DNA of 5,343 bases. It comes from Christensenella sp. UBA1224. Its GTDB lineage: Bacteria > Bacillota > Clostridia > Christensenellales > Aristaeellaceae. Positions 1 through 4,839 of this stretch are shown here, piece by piece. The translations under genes and the position numbers were made by a program. The stretch covers positions 1 through 5,343 of the forward strand of contig DBXA01000097.1 of the NCBI GenBank assembly GCA_002309235.1, written 5' to 3'. Each line of letters starts with the position of its first letter. The stretch's first letter is position 1. The notes beneath the pieces were generated by a model. The model was not told the origin of the DNA and ran no database searches. It worked only from the letters and a program-made list of their open reading frames with translations.

Positions 1-839
1 ACATTGAGATTCGCAACGGTCAGCGTGCGGCTGCCCGCGCCCAGGATATCCCCGTACGCCACAAACTGCACGCGGTCCGTCTTTTCATCGTAGATGTGGA
101 GCCCCTTTTCATCCGTATCCGCAAGGTATGCCCTTTCCCCTGCCTGTTCGAGGGTATACTTCTTCTGCAGGTTCTTGTTCTCTTCCCAGGATACGTATTC
201 CACGCAGCTGTCATGCAGGAAAAGGCATGCGTCCTCTCCCGGCACCAGGAAGATCTCCCCTCCCGGCGGATATTCCGAGGCGATCCCCGCAAGGCCCTCC
301 TGCGGGAATTCCACCGCGAGGACAGCTCCGAACACATCGTACCAGATAAAGGCTATGGTATCCTCATTTGCGGAAAGGCTGCTCACATCGAAGTAATCCT
401 CCTGGTGCTCGAACTCTCCGCCTGCCAGATCACAGTAATACAGGTTTTCCTCATACGTGGCCTTATCCAGGCACAGGAGGCACAGGTAATCTCCGTTCAC
501 GGCAAAGCCCGTGACTTCTCCCGGGACTTCCGCCCGGCAAACCTCCGTAAAAGAACCGTCCGCGTATTTTTCCACCCAAGCGCTGCCCTGCGCGCGGCAG
601 AGCACGTATACATCGCCCGAGAGCGAATCGCAAAGGTAAGCCCCCGGGCAGGGAACCGTCTCCTTCACGCGGCCGCCTTCATAGAGGAGAAGGGAATCCT
701 GCGCCGTGAAGCAGTAGACCCCCTCCTTCAGGATACACATGTCCATCGGGTGATGACCGGATACAGTCGTTTCCCCCTCTGCCGCTGTCACGGAAAACAC
801 AAACATCATCGCCAGGATCATCGCAATTACTCGCTTCAC
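1..839 (-). CDS. Secreted protein of unknown function, possible beta-propeller N-terminal region (partial, continues past left edge)
   Basis: The frame stays open for 279 codons from a GTG at 839 to the window edge without a stop. The N-terminus VKRVIAMILAMMFVFSVTAA is a signal peptide (basic n-region, hydrophobic core, likely cleavage near TAA-EG), so the product is exported. The mature part is rich in short hydrophobic strands with aromatic and acidic turns, such as GVYCFTAQ (res. 40-47), GDVYVLCRA (75-83), GDYLCLLCL (116-124) and KGLHIYDEKTDRVQFV (245-260). They recur about every 35-45 residues, as in beta-propeller or WD/YVTN-like proteins; this is inference. Nine or more Cys residues are present. 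The last visible residues (RTLTVANLN) could begin another domain. The start is GTG because an in-frame TGA lies just upstream at 846-848 and the signal peptide needs the KR. I do not recognise the family. A long plus-strand frame over the same stretch is its antisense shadow. Confidence 0.75.
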   Translation of the reverse strand, partial: MKRVIAMILAMMFVFSVTAAEGETTVSGHHPMDMCILKEGVYCFTAQDSLLLYEGGRVKETVPCPGAYLCDSLSGDVYVLCRAQGSAWVEKYADGSFTEVCRAEVPGEVTGFAVNGDYLCLLCLDKATYEENLYYCDLAGGEFEHQEDYFDVSSLSANEDTIAFIWYDVFGAVLAVEFPQEGLAGIASEYPPGGEIFLVPGEDACLFLHDSCVEYVSWEENKNLQKKYTLEQAGERAYLADTDEKGLHIYDEKTDRVQFVAYGDILGAGSRTLTVANLN

Positions 840-866
840 TGTGTTTCATCCCCTTCTCCAAAAATC

Positions 867-896
867 ATTATATTTTGACCTCTGCTTCAGGAGCAA
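867..896 (-). promoter_or_regulatory. Predicted sigma-A promoter for the secreted protein gene
   Basis: On the minus strand there is TTGCTC (896-891), an 18-base spacer, and a perfect TATAAT (872-867). Transcription would begin near 860, giving a leader of about 20 bases before the GTG at 839. The -35 element lies inside the last codons of the TetR-type gene, so the downstream gene has its own promoter even if read-through also occurs. Confidence 0.55.
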
Positions 897-1156
897 GGGC
901 ATATCACCGTATCGTGTACGCCGAAAGCATGTTGTTCTCCATCCATGCTTTCCCCATTCTTTTCTTTCCAATCATTCAGTCTGCTCAAGTACCATTTTTC
1001 AAGCAGATCATATATATTCTTAAAATCAGCGTAGAATCCATTCGTGCTTATGTCACTTCGCTTTGCCAACTCGCGAACTGTAATACGATCAAACGGCATC
1101 TCATCCAGCATGCTTTCAAAAGTACTTAACAGCGTCTTCTTTGTCAGCTTCGCCAT
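887..1156 (-). CDS. Truncated TetR-family transcriptional regulator (DNA-binding domain only)
   Basis: The 89-residue product begins MAKLTKKTLL and carries a TetR-type N-terminal DNA-binding domain. A first helix (TFESMLDEM, res. 12-20) is followed by the helix-turn-helix ITVRELAKRSDIS (25-37), then the family signature NGFYADFKNIYDLLEKW (39-55). TetR proteins are usually about 180-220 residues, with a C-terminal ligand and dimerisation domain. Here the protein stops about 35 residues after the helix-turn-helix, and the tail (GESMDGEQHAFGVHDTVICPCS, in two parts around res. 68-89) does not look like that domain. No other frame continues it before the next gene. The start at 1156 is chosen over two Met codons at 1174 and 1171 because GGGAGG sits 5 bases before it. 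The region is much AT-richer than its neighbours, suggesting transfer. It is either a degraded regulator or a minimal DNA-binding protein; its targets cannot be read from the sequence. Confidence 0.7.
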   Translation of the reverse strand: MAKLTKKTLLSTFESMLDEMPFDRITVRELAKRSDISTNGFYADFKNIYDLLEKWYLSRLNDWKEKNGESMDGEQHAFGVHDTVICPCS

Positions 1157-1220
1157 ATTATCCTCCCGCATCATCCATCGCGTTCTGCTTTTTTGATCCC
1201 TCTATAATATAAAGATACAT

Positions 1221-1256
1221 GAAAGGCCCAAAACCTAACATCGTTTTTGGGCTTTC
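1221..1256. repeat. Imperfect inverted repeat upstream of the TetR-type gene (operator or bidirectional terminator)
   Basis: The left arm GAAAGGCCCAAAAC (1221-1234) and right arm GTTTTTGGGCTTTC (1243-1256) are complementary apart from one bulged base on each side, around an 8-base loop. On the minus strand the repeat sits immediately upstream of AT-rich -10-like sequence and covers the expected -35 position of the TetR-type gene. That would suit an autoregulatory operator. The A-tract/GC/T-tract layout would also suit a weak bidirectional terminator, but no clear T-run follows on either strand. Confidence 0.5.
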
Positions 1257-1430
1257 TCAAAAATTTAACATAGTTCCCGCTTATGGCAGCGCCGGGAAGC
1301 CTTCCTTCACAGCGCCATTTCCCCCGTCTATTGCCTTACAGGCACCTTGATCATGGGGCAGCATCACTCTTTTTTTGCTTGATCTTCTCCGGATAATGCA
1401 TTAAAAACACAGTTGGCGGCGATAATATGA

Positions 1431-1454
1431 TAAAAGCAGCGGCTATGCTTTTTA
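1431..1454. terminator. Weak terminator-like hairpin downstream of the CDF gene
   Basis: AAAAGCA (1432-1438) and TGCTTTT (1446-1452) form a 7-bp stem with a 7-base loop. On the minus strand, the direction of the CDF gene that ends 56 bases upstream, the U-tract is only the right half of the stem followed by ATC. The stem has only two or three G-C pairs, so termination would be weak. It is the best candidate for ending CDF transcription, but not a strong one. Confidence 0.25.
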
Positions 1455-1507
1455 CAGATAACCTGACTGCGCAATAAAACGATCCTCCTGGTTTACTCCT
1501 TTCATCT

Positions 1508-2716
1508 TCAGCCCTGATCCTTCCTGTGCCCCTTGTGCGCGCGGCTCTCGTGTTCCCCGGTAAAGCTGCGGTCCACGTGTATCACCGCGTGCCAGGCGGG
1601 ATCGATGCCGTGTATCCTGTCGGAAAGCTGCTTTACCAGCTCCTCTACCGAAAGGCGGAAATGAAAAGGCATCACCACATCGAATATCAGGTTCCGGTGG
1701 GTCGGCCCGTCGACGATGCGGAAATCGTGCATCTGGAGCGCGGGATCCGTCTCCCGCACCACGGCGCGCACCTTTTCATATGCTTCGGCCGTCACGCTGT
1801 CGTGCGTCAGTATCGGGTCCATATGAATGGTCGCCGCGCAGCCAAGCTTTTCCTCCAGCTCCCTTTCGATATTGTCGATCTCATCATGAAGGGCCAGCAT
1901 ATCCCCGTCTGCGGGCACCTCCGCATGCAGGGTGACCATGCGCCTGCCGGGCCCGTAATCATGTACCACCAGATCGTGCATGGCATGGATCGCCTCATGT
2001 CCCAGCACGATATCCTCTATCTCCCGGATAAAGCCTTCCTCCGGCGGTTTCCCGATCAGATCCCCTACGGTGGAGGCGGCGGAGGAGATGCCCCCCTTTA
2101 TCACGAACAGCGATACCGCGAGGCCGCACCAGCCATCCACCTGCACGCCGGCAAAGCGCGCCGCGGCGATGCCGACCAGAACGATGCCCGTCGCCAGCAT
2201 ATCGTACAAGCTGTCGGAGGAGCAGGCCAGAAGAGGCTCCGAATCCGTCCTCTTCCCCGCAGCGCGGTAATAGGCGAACATATACAGCTTTACGCCAAGG
2301 GAGAATACGAGCGCCGCCATCGTGAGCGCATCCGCCTGCGCCGGAGCCGGGCGCGATATCGCGTCTATGGAAGAGCGCAGCAATTCCACCCCCGTCATGA
2401 AAATGAGGGCGGATACGATAAAGCCCGCGATGTATTCCACCCTTCCGTGCCCGAAGGGGTGCTCCTTATCCGGCTTCTGCGCCGCCAGCCAGAAGCCAGC
2501 CAGCGCGATGACGGAGGAAGCGGCATCCGTCAGGTTGTTGAAGGCGTCCGCCTGTATCGCGATAGAGGAAGCCGCTATGCCGGCCGCGAGCTTGCAGCCG
2601 AACAGCACCAGGTTCAGAAAGATCCCCAGCGCGCCGGCCAGCATGCCGAGGCGCGCGCGGGACTGCGTATCCGGCATATCCGCGCGTATGAACAGACGCG
2701 AGAGCAGTGTCAGCAT
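1508..2716 (-). CDS. Cation diffusion facilitator (CDF) family metal exporter with tandem C-terminal domains
   Basis: A 402-residue inner membrane protein that would export divalent metal ions in exchange for protons. It has about six membrane segments (roughly res. 24-45, 51-78, 95-118, 129-150, 166-188, 193-212). Transport-site residues fit the CDF pattern: N60xxxD64 in helix 2 and D168xxxD172 in helix 5. The family loop HPFGHGRVEY is at 86-95. The N/D/D/D set resembles Mn-type CDFs more than Zn-type ones, which have His in these helices; the substrate is therefore inferred as Mn or Fe rather than Zn. CDF proteins are usually near 300 residues. The excess is a second copy of the cytosolic domain: MHD at 246 and IHMD at 297, then MHD at 329 and IHVD at 379. 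A His-containing tail follows. GGAGG lies 7 bases before the ATG. The gene is 28 bp downstream of the dipeptidase gene and probably co-transcribed with it. Confidence 0.93.
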   Translation of the reverse strand: MLTLLSRLFIRADMPDTQSRARLGMLAGALGIFLNLVLFGCKLAAGIAASSIAIQADAFNNLTDAASSVIALAGFWLAAQKPDKEHPFGHGRVEYIAGFIVSALIFMTGVELLRSSIDAISRPAPAQADALTMAALVFSLGVKLYMFAYYRAAGKRTDSEPLLACSSDSLYDMLATGIVLVGIAAARFAGVQVDGWCGLAVSLFVIKGGISSAASTVGDLIGKPPEEGFIREIEDIVLGHEAIHAMHDLVVHDYGPGRRMVTLHAEVPADGDMLALHDEIDNIERELEEKLGCAATIHMDPILTHDSVTAEAYEKVRAVVRETDPALQMHDFRIVDGPTHRNLIFDVVMPFHFRLSVEELVKQLSDRIHGIDPAWHAVIHVDRSFTGEHESRAHKGHRKDQG

Positions 2717-2744
2717 GGTATCCCTCCAAAGTGTGAAACAGGAT

Positions 2745-3671
2745 CTATCCGCGCCGTATCACGGCTGCCTTCTCTCCCCTTTTCAGGAGTGAGAAGTAGT
2801 TGAGCCCGGCGATCTTTTCCACCTGTTTTTCGGTATAGCCCCTCTTCAGGAAAGCATCGCACAGGGCCGGAAAATCGGCAGGGTCACCGAGCCCCTCCGG
2901 CCAGGATTCTATCCCGTCAAAATCCGATCCGAAGCCCAGCACATCCTCACCGCCCAGCTCCATGATATGATCCGCCATGGCGAGCACATCCTCTATCAGG
3001 GCGGGGCGGCCGGAAGCGAGGAACGAGGAATAGAAATTGAGCCCTATGAAGCCGCCCTTTTCGATGACGGCCCTTATCTGATCGTCATCCAGATTCCGGT
3101 GCACATCGCACAGCGCCTTCGCGTTCGAATGGCTCGCCACCGGCGGTAAAGACGCATGCTCGCACACATCCCAGAAGCCCCTGCGGCTCAGATGCGAGCA
3201 ATCCGCGAAGATGCCGCGCAGATCCATCTCGCGCAGCAGGTGCTTTCCGAAGGGCTTGAGCCCCGGTCCGTCGGTCTTCGAAGGGTATCCTATCTCATTC
3301 TCATTGTTCCATGTGAGCGCGATCAGGCGGCAGTGAAACATGGCGTAAAATTCGTCAAGGCGGGTGACGCTGCCCTCCAAGATCTCCCCGCCCTCGATCG
3401 AGATGACGCCGGAGGGCCCGCAGGGCAGCTCATCCGGAAGATCCTCCGTAAAGAGGCGCACCCCCGGCGCATCCTTTGCCGCGAGCATGGCCTGCGCCTT
3501 TTCGTAAGGCTGGCCCGCAGGGCCCTGAGCCCCCGCGAACAGCGCGAATGTCTGAAGGGCGACGCCGCCCTTTTCCATGCGTTCCCTCGTGACGGTGCAG
3601 GCATCCGCCGGCTTTTTATCGACCCCTATGGCATAAAGCGTATCACAGTGCGCATCCGCTATCCTGAACAT
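2745..3671 (-). CDS. Membrane dipeptidase family enzyme (peptidase M19)
   Basis: A 308-residue binuclear zinc dipeptidase of the renal dipeptidase (M19) family, which cleaves dipeptides, including D-amino-acid-containing ones in some members. The metal ligands are visible in order: H8 and D10 (DAHCDTL), bridging E93 (SIEGGE), H160 (DCSH) and H181 (ASHSNA). R192 (HRNLDDDQIR) matches the substrate-binding Arg and D250 (GSDFDG) the catalytic-site Asp. W121 in LTWNNENEIG replaces the substrate-contacting His of the mammalian enzyme; this is common in clostridial members. There is no signal peptide or anchor, so it is cytoplasmic despite the family name. The length suits short bacterial M19 enzymes. 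GGGAGG precedes the ATG by about 8 bases. It has its own promoter (3705-3733), just after the terminator of the upstream gene, and is followed after 28 bp by the CDF gene. A nutritional or peptidoglycan-peptide recycling role is inferred; the exact substrate is unknown. Confidence 0.94.
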   Translation of the reverse strand: MFRIADAHCDTLYAIGVDKKPADACTVTRERMEKGGVALQTFALFAGAQGPAGQPYEKAQAMLAAKDAPGVRLFTEDLPDELPCGPSGVISIEGGEILEGSVTRLDEFYAMFHCRLIALTWNNENEIGYPSKTDGPGLKPFGKHLLREMDLRGIFADCSHLSRRGFWDVCEHASLPPVASHSNAKALCDVHRNLDDDQIRAVIEKGGFIGLNFYSSFLASGRPALIEDVLAMADHIMELGGEDVLGFGSDFDGIESWPEGLGDPADFPALCDAFLKRGYTEKQVEKIAGLNYFSLLKRGEKAAVIRRG

Positions 3672-3704
3672 ATGCAGTCCTCCCTGTTGTTTCTGTACCA
3701 GGAT

Positions 3705-3733
3705 AGTTTAGACCATATCACCCGGGAATGCAA
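3705..3733 (-). promoter_or_regulatory. Predicted sigma-A promoter for the dipeptidase/CDF operon
   Basis: On the minus strand TTGCAT (3733-3728) is followed by a 17-base spacer and TAAACT (3710-3705). It lies between the intrinsic terminator at 3739-3769 and the dipeptidase ATG at 3671, where a new promoter is needed. The predicted leader is about 25-30 bases. Confidence 0.5.
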
Positions 3734-3738
3734 GCACA

Positions 3739-3769
3739 GAAAAACAGGGCCGTCTGATACGACGGCCCC
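3739..3769 (-). terminator. Intrinsic terminator of the membrane-anchored protein gene
   Basis: On the minus strand GGGCCGTC, loop GTATCA and GACGGCCC (3768-3747) form a perfect 8-bp GC-rich stem, followed by TG and five T (3744-3740). It lies 37 bases after the stop codon of the gene ending at 3806 and separates it from the dipeptidase operon. Confidence 0.88.
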
Positions 3770-3805
3770 GGAATATCGATCCATGGCAGAGATCACCCCT
3801 GCCGG

Positions 3806-4582
3806 TCAGTAGCCCGCGTTCCCCAGCGCTTCATCGAACACGTTCGTCCCCTCTTCCGTGCTTTCAGTCCTTGCCGCCATCGCCTCGGTATACCATTCCG
3901 GCTCCGGCGCGGTGAGCTCACCTATGACACTGCCCATGACATAGGCGCTCGTATCGGGATTTGCGGAAAACGCCATGATGACGAAATAGAAGCCGTGGTT
4001 GTTCATGCCGATATTCTCTTCCATCATGGCGTTCAGGTTATCGCAGGGCACGGCATAGACATGCGTTGCCTTGGGATCATACCCCTCGTCCTCCGGGTTC
4101 TCGTGGAAGGTGCAGTCGGCAAGATCCACATCGCCTGGGTCGAGTATCCCTTCATCGATATAGCCCTCCAGCGGTACAAGGTACCCCTGGCTGGCGAGGG
4201 ACTTCATGAGGGATTTCGGCACCATGTAGATATCGCCTTCGCCGGAGCCCACCATTACATAGTACTTCTGGTAGCCGTAGGTATCGGTACTGTCATCGGG
4301 ATTGTAGCCGATGCAGGAGAACGTGACCTCCTCAAGCGTAGGGTCGAAAACCTTGCCGGCCTCGAGCGCTTTGGCGGCGACATCCTTGAGCCCGGTCTCC
4401 GTCTCCACATAGGAGGTGACGATCTGGAAGGAAACCTCCCTCTCATCCGGCGAGCGGTATTTGGTGGTGGTATACAGAAGATCCGTGACGACAAATACAA
4501 TGGCGATGACAGCGACAAACAGCCATTTGCTGTAGAAGAAAAAGTTTTTCAGTTTTGCTTTGGTAACTCTCGTATCAGGCAT
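3806..4582 (-). CDS. Membrane-anchored extracellular protein, solute-binding-protein-like (function unknown)
   Basis: The product is 258 residues. A short basic cytosolic N-terminus (MPDTRVTKAKLKNFFFYSKW) leads into one hydrophobic segment (about res. 20-38, WLFVAVIAIVFVVTDLLY), after which the rest should lie outside the cell. No lipobox or cleavage site is evident, so it is probably an uncleaved anchor. The outer part is acidic. It contains YYVMVGSGEGDIYMVPKS (107-124) followed by LASQGYLVPLEGYID (129-143), then THVYAVPCDN (173-182). The pattern of a residue cluster exposing a small-molecule cleft and a later Y-x-V-P strand recalls type 2 ABC solute-binding proteins; I infer this without a search. 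The start at 4582 is preferred over an upstream ATG at 4672 because GGAGGGG lies 6 bases before it and the promoter at 4617-4646 sits inside the longer version. It is transcribed alone, ends in a strong terminator, and diverges from the inhibitor gene. Confidence 0.82.
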   Translation of the reverse strand: MPDTRVTKAKLKNFFFYSKWLFVAVIAIVFVVTDLLYTTTKYRSPDEREVSFQIVTSYVETETGLKDVAAKALEAGKVFDPTLEEVTFSCIGYNPDDSTDTYGYQKYYVMVGSGEGDIYMVPKSLMKSLASQGYLVPLEGYIDEGILDPGDVDLADCTFHENPEDEGYDPKATHVYAVPCDNLNAMMEENIGMNNHGFYFVIMAFSANPDTSAYVMGSVIGELTAPEPEWYTEAMAARTESTEEGTNVFDEALGNAGY

Positions 4583-4616
4583 AGACACCCCTCCGGCATC
4601 ATACAGGTTTTGTTTG

Positions 4617-4646
4617 ATTATACTACCTCTGCCGCCGCGATGGCAA
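4617..4646 (-). promoter_or_regulatory. Predicted sigma-A promoter for the membrane-anchored protein gene
   Basis: On the minus strand TTGCCA (4646-4641), an 18-base spacer and a perfect TATAAT (4622-4617) precede the ATG at 4582 by a leader of about 28 bases. This position rules out translation from the upstream ATG at 4672. Confidence 0.7.
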
Positions 4647-4751
4647 TACGGCGTATATGAACAATTTCGCACAAAGATTTGGCAATGGCTCCATCGCAGG
4701 TTATTTTTTCTTTTCGGCGCCCCTTTGGAGGATTTCGCCGCATAAATCCGG

Positions 4752-4780
4752 TTGCCACAACGGCCCCGGCATGGTAAAAT
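4752..4780 (+). promoter_or_regulatory. Predicted sigma-A promoter for the cystatin/chagasin-like inhibitor gene
   Basis: TTGCCA (4752-4757), a spacer of exactly 17 bases and TAAAAT (4775-4780) each match the consensus at five of six positions. Transcription should begin near 4787, giving a leader of about 53 bases that contains the hairpin at 4798-4816. Confidence 0.72.
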
Positions 4781-4797
4781 AGGGGATACGTGAATCG

Positions 4798-4816
4798 CAT
4801 CACCCGTATGGTGATG
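4798..4816 (+). promoter_or_regulatory. Perfect hairpin in the leader of the inhibitor gene
   Basis: CATCACC (4798-4804) and GGTGATG (4810-4816) form a perfect 7-bp stem around CGTAT. It begins about 10 bases after the predicted transcription start and ends 8 bases before the ribosome binding site AAGGAGG (4824-4830). No T-run follows, so it is not a terminator. It could be a repressor operator or an mRNA-stabilising 5' stem. Confidence 0.5.
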
Positions 4817-4839
4817 ATGACAGAAGGAGGATAAACCCC

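Larger units (their letters stand above)
1157..1507. other. Intergenic region without a convincing gene
   Basis: The 351 bases between the TetR-type gene and the CDF gene hold no frame with both a start and a ribosome binding site that I would call a gene. Visible items are an AT-rich promoter-like stretch just before the TetR-type gene (TATATT/TATTAT at 1204-1211, minus), the inverted repeat at 1221-1256, a 5-bp stem TGCCT-TAC-AGGCA at 1332-1344, a run of seven T at about 1370-1376, a weak A/T-rich hairpin at 1432-1453, and a minus-strand open stretch at 1351-1467 resembling the tail of a membrane protein. No strong terminator for the CDF gene was found here. Confidence 0.6.

Noticed and set aside
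96..878. Long plus-strand open frame (about 260 codons) opposite the secreted protein gene
   Set aside because: Its first codon positions coincide with the third positions of the minus-strand gene. In that register stops arise only from TTA, CTA or TCA sense codons, which are rare here. It lacks a ribosome binding site, while the minus frame has a signal peptide and promoter.
1221..1256. Calling the inverted repeat a definite terminator
   Set aside because: No T-run follows the stem on either strand, and no gene ends nearby on the plus strand.
1452..1505. Seventeen-codon minus-strand frame starting just after the CDF stop codon
   Set aside because: It has no convincing ribosome binding site before its ATG and is too short to distinguish from chance.
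2745..2745. Functional link between the dipeptidase and the metal exporter through zinc supply
   Set aside because: It rests only on adjacency; the exporter's site residues argue against zinc as its main substrate.
1526..2803. Plus-strand open frame of 425 codons opposite the CDF gene
   Set aside because: Same antisense register as above. The minus frame has clear CDF motifs, and the plus translation is Arg/His-rich with no recognisable domain.
3156..3812. Plus-strand open frame opposite the dipeptidase gene
   Set aside because: Antisense shadow in the same register; it also runs through the dipeptidase promoter and the terminator hairpin.
3995..4660. Plus-strand open frame opposite the membrane-anchored protein gene
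   Set aside because: Antisense shadow in the same register. It lacks a ribosome binding site and has no domain I recognise.
4583..4672. Thirty-residue N-terminal extension of the membrane-anchored protein from an ATG at 4672
   Set aside because: The predicted promoter lies inside it, its sequence is not protein-like, and GGAGGGG is correctly spaced only for the ATG at 4582.
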